This document shows, one piece after another, positions 45,575 through 57,588 of a stretch of DNA of 64,000 nt; within the stretch, counting starts at the first letter, position 1; each line of letters begins with the position of its first letter. The notes under the pieces are model-generated. The model was not told the origin of the DNA and made no database searches. It was given only the letters and a program-made list of their open reading frames with translations. The stretch is from Cryptomeria japonica. Its lineage: Eukaryota; Streptophyta; Pinopsida; Cupressales; Cupressaceae. Made by a program: the position numbers and the translations under genes. The stretch spans positions 3,101,501 to 3,165,500 of the forward strand of contig NC_081414.1 of NCBI RefSeq assembly GCF_030272615.1, written 5' to 3'.

Positions 45575-48500
45575 GACTAACTCTACTATAATTTAAAGCT
45601 AGAATCTAAGATCTTCACATGACACCAACAAGCATTGTAAAATATCATCCATTTTCTAATCAAAGATTGTCCATGGCTCAATACACATTGCAATAACAAC
45701 TTAGAGCCAAAATCTTGAAAGAAAGAAGATAGAACATATAATGTATTGCATAAAGATCCCATTGAAATTGATACTAATTTATACATGGCATCATGAGAAA
45801 AATCATTACCAAAACTCCACTAAAAGTGAATAGACCTTCTCATGCACCATAAACTACTACTGAGATTCAAATAAATAACTATATCAGGTATTCCCAAATA
45901 AATAACTATGTAATAATGGTGATAAAAAACAAGGCCTATTGGAAACGAAATCCTCATTAGACATTTTACAAGATCAACACATATGCAACATCTCAAAGGA
46001 GAAATACATAATTAGTGATTCAATCTCAAATAATTGAAAGATTCAACACCATATTAGTATCAAGCATAACACGTGGATTTCCAAGACTCAAACACCAAAG
46101 TCAATGCTAGATTGGATTTGTCAAAAAAACTACATAGGAGTAACCATATATCAATAAGAAGCCTCCAAGAAACCATGCAATCTTGTAACTGTCTTCATCT
46201 AGAACACCTTGAATATAGTCTTACCATAGATCTACATACCACATATTTTAGGTAACATGTACAACCTACAAAATTATCTCCATAAATATGAAATCCACTC
46301 AAATATCCAAACATTCACATCAAACATGTTATTTGAACAATGGAATAAGCTCAACTCTACAAAACCCAACAACTGAAACAAGAGAAACTACAACCCAATA
46401 AGAAAAGCAAGTTGTTTAAGAGCATAAAACATATGAAACATAATAGCTCTGCAACTCACAAAGAGGTTAATGCCTTATCTTCTAATGTTTTCATATAAGC
46501 ATGGGCTAAAACCATGAACCCAAATAATCACTCCAATATTTAGTCCAAATAGCCAGTATTTCTTCATGTAACCAGGATGCCAATACCCATCCAACATGAA
46601 CACCTTTTCATGGCACATGACCACAAGGCAAAGGAACAAAACCACCAAACAAGAGCTCCAAGATACCAAACCATAACCAACTCCATGAATATTCAAAATC
46701 ACAAGCTTCCAATGCCCAACATAGATCAAATTGACAACATCTATAGTTTACAATCTCACAAATATACATAACAAATTTAACTCACAAAAATTCATTAGAA
46801 CCCCATAAGCCTTTCAACAATCTTTAATTTCTTGTAATAGATTCCCACAATCTTGTCAAGCTAATAAATAAAAAATAGAGGAGTACCAAGAACCAATTAA
46901 CCATCAACTTTCATATTGTGAATTAAATGTGAGGAATTTGCAAACTCCTTCAATAATGATGAATATATAAACAAACTTATAACTAGTTTAAGAGTTTTTG
47001 AGTCATAGGAAATTCATGAACCAAATGAGGAGACTCATAAGATAGATGAGGATGACACTATTAATATATAAACAAATGATATCCTAAAAGGCATGATTTC
47101 ATAGGAGGAATTATTTGACTTGGACATTCAGATTGAAAAACTAGATTTGGTAAAATCAAATGGCAATTTTTTTTTTGAGATCTAAGTGATCCTAAAGAAG
47201 TGTTGTTAGATAAAGCATGAATCCAACAACAAAGGATTGGTATTTTTACAACCCTTCAAGAATATAGAGATTCCATGGCCTAGGGTATTGTAGCATCATA
47301 CATTGTACACTTTTACTAGTGTGCCCAATTTCACACTCTCCTAGCACCTATTTTAGAATTTCCCTTTCCTCTATCCATTATAGTCCACATTTATTGATTT
47401 ATATTAATATTTAAATTAATATTATGGTTCTTTTCCTCTTTATTAAATTATCACACTCTTATTTTGGCCCTTAATTATTGGTGTGCCCTTTATTATTTTA
47501 TCCTGATTTCTCCTTAATCTTACCCTAATTTCAACTCTCAGAGCATATTTCACATACCTATGCATTATGGTTTAATCCACCAAGTCAGAATCAACATTAG
47601 ACCCTCATTATCTCACATCCCTAGAAATTCAAAAAAAGTTTATAGGACCAAGGCAGATCTGTAATACTTGGTCACAAACTTTTTTCCCTAAATTTTGGGA
47701 GGATGATTTGGCGGTCTTATTTAATTCAAATCTCGCTCCGTGTGAAAATATATCAATTCTAATTTGACCTAATGGTGGTTTTAATTATGAAATCCCTATA
47801 TAAGAAATCCCTCTCATTCATTTTCATAATTACATCTTATGCTAACATTATCATCAATTGAAGGGTAATTTGTCTTCCTTAAGAGCTGATCTAATTCAAG
47901 GAGAAAAAAACTACATCAAGGCATCTTCATATTATGTTTCAATTATGATTTCATGATGTATTTTATGTGATTTATCATGTTATTGTATCAACACATGAAG
48001 GACTTATCCTAAGAACATTGCATCATCTATTGAAGGTATAATCATCTACATTCATGCATTTCAACCTTTCCCTCAAAAGGCAAGCTTTTCCAATTTAGTT
48101 CAAGTTCAATTTCCATTTAAATTATGGTTAATTCCAAACCTAAGGTTTGACCTAAGACAAACCCCTATCCGCAACCCCATTTCTTTCCTCTTGTGTGCAG
48201 TTACAGGTACCCAGTGGAACTAGGAAGACCAAAACAACACCAAGACCCAAAAACAAAGCACCCAACCAAATTTCATCAGAAAGTGCCTGGACCAGGGTGT
48301 TAGGGTGCATCCCTATCCGAACCAAGGCACTGGGTTTCACCCTTGTCCTAGTGTTTTTCACCAAATTTTGAAGACATGTCCCAGATATCTTCAGGTTGCC
48401 AATTTCTCGACAATAGATCAAAAGACCAAGGCATTGAGTGCCCTGGTCCTCTTAGATCAACACCAGATTCTAGTCACAAGTGTATAGTCAGATTCCCTAT

Positions 48501-50880
48501 CCATTTTTGTACCTGTTGAAGTTATTGTTTCATTATCAGTTCACATAATCAGGTTTGACATTCAATTTACATATTTTCAATTACATTTTTAACTCAAACA
48601 AAAGGGGAATATGACTTCAATCAACACCTAACCCTCTTCCTAATAGAACTGAGGTTGGATCTATTGAGCTCATCCTCCTTTTAGAGTGATGCATGTGAAA
48701 GTTAGGTCATTTCCTAGTTTATAAAGAATAACTTGTGAAACCCTAATTTTCCATCCATTAGAGGTATAGAGACTTTAAAGGATTTAATGCATTACTATTA
48801 CAAATACAATTTCCTTCAAACTAGATTATAACCATTTAGGCAAAGAAAAGGCTACCCAATCCTCTTCTTGATCTTTTACATTTTAGAGAAGTTTAGAAAT
48901 CAATTTAAGCTAACATTAACTTCTTTTGTAGGAATTCTACATGGGTAGGCAATTTAGTGCATGCAAGGAAGAAGAATGAGTGAATTAAGCAATGTATAGA
49001 TTTTAGAAATTTAAATATGGCCTTTTACATCTTAGAAATTCAAATAGTGCCTTTATTAGATGAATTATTATAGATATTGAATGATGTATTTGTTGGATGA
49101 GTTTTCTTTTTATTATCAAAGAAAAGTGGACCATTACAATAGGCTCAAGATTGCATTCAAGACTAAGTGTGAAACCTTTGTGTATGAAAGTATTCCAATT
49201 AGGTTCATTAATGTAGGGAATACCCTTTCAACTTGAAATTGGCATTGCATTTAAATTCTTAATAAGAAAATGTATTACTATTTACATAGACGGCTTGAGG
49301 GTGTTTTCCAAAGTTATAACTCACTATGTTCAAGATAGAAGAAAGGTGTTGCAAAGATGCGAGGATTATTCTCAAAATATAGAAAATGCATATTCAAGGT
49401 GATAGAAGGAAATAATTTGTCACTGGTTATGAAAAAATACATTTCAATAATCCAAATAGAGCGAGTGTTGTATTGGAAATTATTTAGGTAGAAAGTAAGA
49501 AACAACACAACTATTTTTTATGTGAATTAACTTTGTGAGAAAATTCAGCACTAGTTTTGTAGAAATCATAAGGCCATTGATTGCCATGTTAGAATAACGC
49601 ACAATTATTAAGTGGACACCTAAATCCCAAGTGCTATTTGCAAGTATTAAAAATTATATATGAAAAATATCCTCCATTGGCTAGTCCATAGCCTATTATA
49701 GTAAATGTTCTTCATTTATCTATTTGCTTTTGAATGTTTTATTACCAAATTTTTAACCCATAAGAATGAAAAATAATAATAAAAGTTTGTGGCCCTCATG
49801 AGCACACTTAAAAAAAGATGGAATTAAGATACTCAACCCAAGATAAGAAAGTAATTGACCTTGTCGAAATTACCAAAAAAAATAAGAATTTCATTATGAG
49901 GAGCAAATCCTTAACCATAATTATTGATCTAATAGTGAAAACTAAACTGATTCAAAATGAACTATATGAGAGAAAATGTGAGTGAGTGTCTATAATACAA
50001 GAACTCAATTTAGAAATCAAATCCATGAAGTTTGTTTTTTTGACCTTGAATAAATTAAATAACAAATAATTTGTACACCCAAATATATTCTCATTCACTT
50101 GTATCAAGACATATTTTACCTAGGATTATTGGTATGCAAATATGTCCATTTTTTTCTAAGTCACCAATGCCTAGAGAAGATATTTGAGTCAAAAGAATGT
50201 CAGTTTTACAATAAAAGTATATATTCTATATAATTGAAAGCGTAAAGGATTTTACCTAAGATGTATGAACATGGAAGAAGCTACATTAGTTCTTAATAGT
50301 TTTCATGGTAAATTTGTTACTACGCATGTCCTTAGGATGTAATTTTCTCATCAAATTCTTTGAATCGAGTGTTATTGGTGTTATGTTTTCAAGGATCCAC
50401 ATCATCGCATAATGCATTCTCATGTTTCTCAAGTATACATTTATAGATGATGAAGCTTGGCTATGCAAGCGGTTGTTGAAAATAGCCTTTTTTTTGGGAT
50501 TTATATTTTATTAGTGTAATTACTCTATATCTGTTTGGTCATCATTTTTTTTTTTTTGTTAACCACACATTACTATACAAGATGGCATACAGCATAAGCC
50601 ATGAAATCAAACACCACAAAAATAGAGATCAATATTTTGGAAGCAAATACCATCACCAAGTTTGGTATGTTGTTCTCCTTAGTATGTGATATTAACTCAA
50701 CATTTACCTATAAATTTCTTAAATGAGCTTATGATAATAGAACTATTATCGAGTTATGTTGGTGTCCATTTTGTTTAACAATACTACAAGTTTCTACATA
50801 CTTAGTATTGTTATCCAAATTTGTCATTAAAATTCATATCACAACCCCTAGCAAATGATAATGTTTTTATAATTTAAGAT
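45575..50880. other. Long intergenic stretch, no gene seen
   Basis: Only short frames without motifs occur. The part 47590-49000 has the look of an old LTR or leader (a CCCTATATAAGAAATCCC TATA-like segment near 47790, then a GC-richer block at 48160-48480), but no partner repeat is present in the window. A run of 13 T lies near 50548. The rest is AT-rich and unassigned. Confidence 0.5.
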
Positions 50881-50899
50881 AATTGTTTCATTTTCAAGG

Positions 50900-52620
50900 A
50901 AGTGGTTAAGTGAAGAATCCAAGAGGACGAAAAAAAGAGGTATCAAAAATTGTGAGCCAATGTAGTTCAAAAAGCACCTAAAATATGCAAAAGAGCTAAA
51001 AATGGAAGAGCGAAACTTAGTTATTTTCTAGCAAATGATAGATATGATGAAGACTATAAGGCTCCAAGGAGAGCTCTAAAAGAGCCAAATAAAGACGAGA
51101 GAAACAAAAATTAGTACAAGTAGATTGTAAACACAAAAAAATAAGAGTTCGTGAAAACATGTAGAGAACAACTAATATATTTAGAGGCAAGAGTCATTTA
51201 GAATTATTTTGGTGGGAACTTCATCAAAGTAAAAACTAATAGCTATCCACTAGATATAATATGCAAAGCAATCTTATGAACGCAATTCAAAGGAAGAGGC
51301 CCCTCCCATAGCCATTGAAACAACAAAATCATTCACATCAAAAAAGTTAAAGAAAGCATTAAGAAGATAAGCACATGCAAAGCTTGTGATATGGATGGGC
51401 TAAGGGCAAAATACTTAAAAGTGGAAATGAAAAGCCTTGGCCCTCATCTTAAGAAAATATTCAACATCGTTCTACATGGGTTTTCAAGAGAGTGGACAAC
51501 TAATCTAGTAATAACTCACTTCAAGAGCGGAGATGTAAAATATCCTTCCAAGTATTGGACCATCACGATTAGTTTCAATGCTATTTGGAAGCATGGTGAA
51601 CATATAACCAAGCAAATAGAAAAAAGAGATAAGATGGCAAAAGGGAAAACACATTTCTAGCAAAAACACTCAGAAGTAGATTATGGCATTACTTTGGGGC
51701 ATATCTTTGAGAAAGTGTTCAATGAAAAAGAAGCAACTTAATAGTTTTTGGGCCTTAAGAAAACTTTTGACATTGATAGTAAAAGTAAGAAGTTATATAG
51801 ATTTAAGGATCTTGGCATACCAAGGCAATATAGAGTGACCATCCACACACTTTATGAGGAGATTTGAAATAAATTAAACTCAAGTAGGCCTACTTGAAAG
51901 CTTTATGAATTGACACTGTATTTAAGCAAGGATGCCTGCTATATTAACAAAGTAGAAGAATTGTTAAATCTATAAGGGGATGTTTTTTTCTTTTGAGGAG
52001 AGTATGTTTACAGATTTCTTTTGTATGCTAATAATCTCATTTTGATTGTAAGGCATACTCAAGGAGTACAATAGAACTAAAATACTTTAGAGCATTGTTG
52101 CAAGGAAGTGAGTATGCAAGTTAATACTAGCAAGACCAAGATCATAGTCTTTTTTCATTGAGAGGAAAAAAGATCAATTTAACTTTATTTTGAATGGTGT
52201 AACCTATAAGAAGTCACAATTTACAACTATCTTGGAATTGACTTCAAAGTGCTATTTGCATTATAAACTAGAGATGAAGAGGCTAGGTTATGAGATGAAA
52301 AAACTATTTGTATTCAAATAGGGCTTGGTAATTTTGATGGTGCTTTATGAATGTGAAGTGTGCGCTGGTAATACTTTAGAAATAAAATAGAGACAAGTAT
52401 AAAGGATTCAAAAATACCTCATCACAAGCAAATTCAAAACAAATTGAAGTATTGAAGTTCCTTATTAGATTCTTCTAGAAAACTACTATAGTCAAGGAGC
52501 ATTCATAAAGGAGGGGGCTCTACCAACTATCTCAAGCACCTTACTTATCAAGGCAATAATTATGGTTCATTTCATAAGACGTTAAAAAATTAAATAACTA
52601 GAGGTAAAGAGATAAACTTG
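50900..52620 (+). pseudogene. LINE-type reverse transcriptase remnant
   Basis: The sequence keeps the spacing of a non-LTR reverse transcriptase. It has a linker with FGGNFIKVKTNSYPLDIICKAIL (about 51205-51270), then DMDGLRAKYLKVEMKSLGPHL (51388 on), ITHFKSGDVKYPSKYWTI, KKTFDIDSKSKKLYR, LGIPRQYRVTIHTLYEEI (51810-51865), LLYANNLILI (52018-52050), MQVNTSKTKI and YLGIDF. The catalytic F/YADD box has become YANN. Stops and shifts occur every 20-90 codons. This is the oldest recognisable element in the window. Its ends cannot be set, and no endonuclease domain is visible. Confidence 0.75.
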
Positions 52621-52841
52621 TCATCAAAGAGGTTTTGAAGAATAGAAAAAAGACTTAGAATGAATGAAAACATCAAATGGAGAACAACAACTTTAATGCA
52701 TGTCCAAATAATAAAAAATAAATAAAACCACTTGTAATGGATGCATTCCACAAATCTATGACGAATAAACATTATAAAGGAAGAGGAAACATTATCTTGA
52801 TGAATTTAATCCATATAGGAACAAATATCACCGATATTCGA

Positions 52842-53030
52842 AAACTCAAATGAAGACTAAGATGATCATAACTCAATTGGAGACTAAAATGTTCATAAAT
52901 TTAAATGAAGGCTAAGGTGTTCATAAACTCAAATGAAGAGTAAGATGATCACAACTCAATTGAAGACTAAGATGTTCATAAACTCAAATGAAGACTAAGA
53001 TGATCATAACTCAATTGAAAACTAACTTGC
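52842..53030 (+). repeat. ~55-bp tandem repeat with ~27-bp subunits
   Basis: Units alternate between GACTAAGATGATCATAACTC and GACTAAGATGTTCATAAACTC types, with AAATGAA or AATTGAA between them. About three and a half double units are present. It lies just beyond the LINE remnant. Confidence 0.85.
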
Positions 53031-53436
53031 AACTTCAATAGACCAAGAAAAGAATGAAAGGATGATGTGCATAATAAACCCTTTGTTTTAGAATGTGAAA
53101 TTTAAAATGGCATTCAGAATACCTCAACAAATATTTTTTTACTTAATCTATTAATTTAAACTAAAAGAATTAAGTAAAATTGTCATCAAAATAAACAATT
53201 TTTTAATTAAATTAAAATAATTAAATAAATTATCCATTAAACTGCATGGAGATTAATCGGAATTAGTTGTACGTGCCACTGCCAACTATCGCTTGCCTTT
53301 CGAATAGCCTTATCATAAATTCAAATCCATTTCCAAAATACATATAATAATATAACAAAAACACAGAAACCCCCTGAAAAACAAATTCAGACAGAGCTAT
53401 AAGGAATACTGAAGAGCGCCTATAATGGCACCCTGC
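53031..53436. other. AT-rich spacer, no gene seen
   Basis: Lies between the tandem repeat and the 3' end of the glycine-rich protein gene. No coding signal. Confidence 0.5.
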
Positions 53437-53442
53437 TTTATT
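53437..53442 (-). terminator. Polyadenylation signal of the glycine-rich protein gene
   Basis: AATAAA on the minus strand, 85 bases after the stop codon, a suitable place for a plant near-upstream element. Confidence 0.5.
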
Positions 53443-53526
53443 CTCGCTTTGAAAGCACCATATATAAGCATTCTATCTATACATCCGTACTAGTACATAC
53501 GATCTACTGCATAAACTGCAGTTTCT

Positions 53527-53632
53527 TTAATTGTTTCCGCCGTCCTTTTCAGAAGGATGACCGATTGGCGACCCGGATCCGAAACCAAAACCTGAACCAA
53601 AACCCTCGCCGGAACCAGAGCCGAAACCGAAA

Positions 53633-53663
<31 letters not shown>

Positions 53664-53928
53664 CGAAACCAGAGCCAAATCCAAAGCCTCCACCGCCTCC
53701 TGAAGGGGAACTGCCGGAGCCTGAACCAAAACCCCAGCCGGCACCGGGACTCGAACCCCAACCCCACGAATAGCTCCCCTGAGGCCCTGAACCCTGGCCT
53801 GAACCAAAGGAGCCGCCATTTCCTCCTCCCCCGAAGCCTGGGAACATAAACATCTTCCTCTTATCTGCAAGCACTGCAGTGCAACACAGCAGGAGTAGAA
53901 ATATTTTCATTTGCTGCATTTTCCACAT
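53527..53928 (-). CDS. Secreted glycine-rich protein
   Basis: An uninterrupted 133-codon frame. The first Met (53928) gives MWKMQQMKIFLLLLCCTAVLA, a signal peptide with a hydrophobic core of leucines. The in-frame Met at 53910 would leave a more usual 15-residue signal and may be the true start. The mature part begins DKRKMFMFPGFGGGG and is built of Gly-Ser, Gly-Phe and Ser-Gly repeats (residues 32-118), ending PIGHPSEKDGGNN. There are no cysteines after the signal and no RNA-binding motif, so it fits the structural, cell-wall type of plant glycine-rich proteins. Higher GC than its surroundings, lack of stops, and flanking TATA-like and AATAAA signals support a real gene. Exact function is unknown. 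Confidence 0.75.
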
Positions 53929-54008
53929 TTCGGGTTATTATTGTAAGCGCAAATACCCGCAGACGCACATTAAAGGGTGAAGATGAATACAAGCACCGCT
54001 TGGCTCTC

Positions 54009-54014
54009 TTTTAT
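54009..54014 (-). promoter_or_regulatory. TATA-like box of the glycine-rich protein gene
   Basis: ATAAAA on the minus strand, about 80 bases before the first ATG, which would give a 5' UTR of around 50 bases. A W-box word TTGACT lies a little further upstream (minus strand, 54032-54037). This is a candidate binding site for WRKY factors, but short enough to occur by chance. Confidence 0.4.
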
Positions 54015-54339
54015 TGCATGGGGAACGTGGGAGTCAACAATCAGTACAAATTGCAACCGACCACGCATCAATGACCCGTGAAAATTTAAACCAGAGGAAA
54101 CGCCGGCGCACCTTTGATGGATCATCACGAATTTAGTGTACCTTTTTCAGAGGTGGGGTAGCAGGCTAACGGTCGGTGCAGCATGGATCCTCTAATTTCA
54201 TCCACCTTTCTTCTCCTTCATAGTGCGCTATTATACCACTGCCAACTGTTTTTCACTTAATGTTCCACTAACGTCCATATTTACCGAGTTGCTTATATCC
54301 AATAGAGAAATTGCAGTTGGTGTGCAATGGATATGTTGA

Positions 54340-54858
54340 AGGGGTGTGGACAGAAAATTTGAGACATAGAAGGGTAGAGAGGTGGAGGGATAACGAGATA
54401 ACAATAGAGGTAGAGATGGAAGAAGAAATATGGAGAGATAAAGATAAAGAAGCAAAGATATATAGATATTGATGTATAAGAAGAGGAGAGGGAGAGAGAT
54501 GGACGAATAGAGAGGGAGACATGTCTAGAGGTAGAGAAGAAGATAACGCAAGAGAGGAAGGTGGAGATAAATAGATAGAGAGATGGAGAGAGGTAGAGGG
54601 AGAGATAGATCTATAAGGAGATATAGAGAGGGCGAGAGGAATAGAGATACATTGAGAGATCTACAGACAACTAGAGAGTAGAGATAGAGATATAGAGGGT
54701 GAGATAAAGAGAGTGCGAGAGAAATAGAGAGATATAGAGATATATGGCAAGAGAAAGAGAGAAATAGAGATATATTGGAAGGCAAAGGGAGAGAGTGATA
54801 GAGATATAGGGATAGATAGGGGGATAGAGAGGAAGATATAAGAAGAGATAAAAAAAAA

Positions 54859-54897
<39 letters not shown>

Positions 54898-55208
54898 CAA
54901 TATATATAAAGAGAAAGGGAGATGAAGAGATATAGATAGAGGGTGATATATAGATATATAAAGGGATAGGGAAATAGATAGAGAGATAAGGAGATATAGA
55001 GATAGATAGATAGGAAGATAGCATGGTAGATCAAGATATGGATAGAAAGAGATAGAGAGGGATACGAGATAGATAAAGAGATAGGGAGATATGAATAGAA
55101 AGAGATAGAGAGAGGAGTGAGAGGGAGATACAGAGAGAAATGGAGAGATAGAAATATGGAGGAGAGGTGGAGTGAATAAGAGACGTAGCCACACACACAC
55201 ACACACAT

Positions 55209-55282
<74 letters not shown>

Positions 55283-55730
55283 CGAGTAAGAGAGATATGG
55301 AGAAAAAGAAAAGAGAGAAAAATTGAAGAGATATAGGAAGAGTGATAAGGAAAGAGGGAGAAAGAGGGTGAGATATAACTTGGGAAAGACAGAGAGGGTG
55401 AGAGAGAGATGGATGAAGAGAGGAAGATGGAGAGATAGAAAGATAAAGATATAGGAAGTGATATGTAGAGAGAGATAGAGAGTGATGGATTGAATAAGCG
55501 AGAGATAGAGGCAATGAGATATAGATGGAGAGGGAGAGTGAGAGATGGGAAAGTATAGATAGAGGGGGCAAGGATGAGAGATAAAGGTGATAGAGACAAG
55601 TAAAATAGAGGGAGGAAGAAAGAGATAGGGAGAGGGAGGGAGAGAGACACATGTAGATACAGGGAGAAACTCTGTGTGTAAGTGTGCGTGAAAGAGATAT
55701 ATAGATAGAGATAGGGATAAACCAACAAGG

Positions 55731-55798
<68 letters not shown>

Positions 55799-55918
55799 GA
55801 CAAATAGAGAGATATAAAAAGAGGGAACGATAGGGAGAGGTAAGAGATAGATATATAGTGGGAAATATATTGGAGGAAGAGAGATGTACCTAGAAGGAGA
55901 TAGAAATAGGGGAGAGAA
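54340..55918. repeat. 1.6 kb purine-strand GA/GATA tract
   Basis: The plus strand is almost only G and A with T in GATA or TATA words. It contains pure (GA)n at 54860-54894 and 55211-55279, (AC)n at 55191-55206, and (GT)n at 55735-55774. Long minus-strand frames over it (SLSLSL, THTHTH) are low-complexity artefacts. It ends exactly where element F begins. It lies 400 bp upstream of the glycine-rich protein gene. Confidence 0.92.
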
Positions 55919-56157
55919 TGTTGGAATATACATTCAAACTAAATGTGTGAGAAGTCCTAGTTAGGTGTCAACCATCTTTAATTAAGTGTCAATCAATAAT
56001 AGTTAGTTGGAAATACTTCCAGTTTGTTGTTAGTTAAACTTTCTATTTTGTAGGAAGACAGATGAGTCTTTTGCTCCTATAAATTTGTAAACTCTTGTAA
56101 TGAACAATAAGCAGTGATTGAACCGTTTCTTTCTTGTTATCATTTCTAGTTTTAATT
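55919..56157 (+). mobile_element. 5' LTR of small copia element F
   Basis: Starts TGTTGGAATATACATTC at the edge of the GA tract. The end lies between about 56142 (TTATCA) and the primer site at 56158. Length is about 225-240 bp, and no second copy is in the window. TATA-like CTATAAAT is near 56076. Confidence 0.65.
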
Positions 56158-56169
56158 TGGTATCAAAGC
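56158..56169 (+). other. Primer binding site of F
   Basis: TGGTATCAAAGC, a one-base variant of the tRNA-Met-type site. Confidence 0.75.
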
Positions 56170-56501
56170 TTTCATGGGAGGTCCCATTATTGTATTTTGT
56201 TTTTTGTATATTCTCCCTTAGATATTGCAATTTGCAATAAGGAACAACAAGAATCAACATGAGGTTGACTACATTCAAGTTTTTGAGGCAACAAGCAAGA
56301 AGAGAAGCCACATAATGTCATAATAGTGATAGAGTCCAAGATGATTTGTATCAGTGTTTGTTCTACAAAGGAGAAAGTTGTACCTATGTTGTTGTTGTGT
56401 GGACCTTGACTGACCCATGGAAGACTTTGATTGGTTGGAACATGAATTTTCATTATATTTCTTTATCTAAAAGACATAAGAAAGATTGTGAATGGAATTT
56501 C
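56170..56501 (+). mobile_element. Leader of F, left of the E insertion
   Basis: No clear gene. It is interrupted by E at 56501 and resumes at 62236. Confidence 0.55.
56497..56501. repeat. Target-site duplication of E, left
   Basis: ATTTC, repeated at 62231-62235 directly after the right LTR. Confidence 0.9.
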
Positions 56502-57064
56502 TATAAAAGTGTTGCAATTTCCAATTTAATAAACAAGTTATATGCTAGATAGTGTATTTCTGATTTTGGTATTATTGTTATGAAAATAATATTATCGTCT
56601 TTCTTTTCTGCAGGTTTGAAGGATGAACATGTATCGATTTCAATGTCATTCCTTTTCTTTTGAATGTTGTATATATAGTAAAGCAATCACGATCAAGTGG
56701 CACCTTGATCAGACATGTCCGACCAAGATGTCACTTGGTCGTGACTGTCTACTAATTCATTCGGTGTTTATGATAACTTAATCGGTGCCATTACTAAATG
56801 ATAACAGATTGATAAACACACCCGACAATGAATCGGTGTCAAGGCAAATGTTAACTGGTTGATATAACCACACCCGAATGAATCGGTGTCAAGGCAAATG
56901 TTAACCGATCGATATAACCACACCCGAATGAATCGGTGTCAAAGCAAATGTTAATATTATAATCAGATAAATACATTCAGTTCGGAAAGCATAATTAAAA
57001 TGGAACAAGAGAGATTGATAGGTTAGGAGAGACGTATCTTGCATAAGCTACTAATGCATTAACA
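56502..57064 (-). mobile_element. 3' LTR of copia element E
   Basis: 563 bp, matching 61655-62230. It starts TATAAAAGTG where the right copy has TGTAAAAGTG, so the terminal G is mutated. It ends ...AATGCATTAACA. It contains three to four ~52-bp tandem units (GAATCGGTGTCAAGGCAAAT, 56780-56955) and a foldback that has lost its central 14 bases compared with the right copy. Confidence 0.93.
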
Positions 57065-57081
57065 TTCCCTCTTAGCTTTGG
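57065..57081 (-). other. Polypurine tract of E
   Basis: On the minus strand CCAAAGCTAAGAGGGAA lies immediately before the 3' LTR. Confidence 0.8.
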
Positions 57082-57142
57082 AAGATAGATAAAGTAACCT
57101 GCATCACATTTCTTTTTCCATAATGTCAGTCTCTAAGAATAT

Positions 57143-57539
57143 ATATCATCTATACATATGATATGAAGTATCATCAGAACATAATATACAAATATAAAAC
57201 ATCACTCTAAGCATGTGACATAGAGTATCACCTAATCATGTGATATAGAAGATTTATCATTTCATTATGACAAGATATCACCTAAACACGTGATATCAGT
57301 ATTGCCTAAACACGCAATACTAAGGATAAACATATGAGGATGGTTAGATTCTCATCTTATCCAGGTTGTGATATGTGCACAAACATTTTATACAAATATT
57401 TTATCACAACACCATCATGGCACATCCATGACATATCAAAAATCCAATCATGATAACTGGTTTAGAGAATCATAAGATCGTCACCTTATGATGTCTACAT
57501 ACAAGTGTTCATAATCTGAGAGATCATCACCTCTTAGAT
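57143..57539 (-). other. Stem-loop array in E 3' untranslated region
   Basis: Perfect or near-perfect hairpins lie at 57143-57164, 57226-57245, 57274-57297, 57298-57321, 57469-57492 and 57514-57539, each with an 8-nt loop. Others with different loops are at 57324-57362, 57365-57410 and 57415-57431. The loops in plus-strand reading are CTATACAT, CTAATCAT, CTAAACAC (twice), ATCGTCAC and ATCATCAC. The stems differ in sequence. The array lies between the pol stop and the polypurine tract. Confidence 0.8.
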
Positions 57540-57588
57540 ATGAACACAGGGGGTGAAACCCAGAATGTCCCAACATGACAAAAGAAGT

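Noticed and set aside
46073-46771. Short plus and minus frames in the 46 kb region
   Set aside because: 60-84 codons, no motif, overlapping on both strands with AT-rich composition expected by chance.
47590-49000. Possible additional LTR with a TATA-like segment near 47790
   Set aside because: No partner repeat, primer site or polypurine tract could be found in the window, so it is noted only as unassigned sequence.
53565-53849. Plus-strand frame rich in Arg, Asn and Gln over the glycine-rich gene
   Set aside because: Shadow of the Gly/Ser codons on the minus strand. The minus frame has a signal peptide and flanking signals, and this one has none.
54661-55933. Long minus-strand reading frames of up to 380 codons rich in Ser, Leu, Tyr and Ile
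   Set aside because: They are translations of the GA/GATA and GT repeats. All three minus frames stay open because the repeat lacks stop codons, and no domain or start context is visible.
56780-56955. Regularly spaced repeats that might suggest a CRISPR array
   Set aside because: They are directly adjoining ~52-bp tandem units in an LTR, repeated in the partner LTR at 61945-62120. There are no unique spacers and the context is a plant genome.
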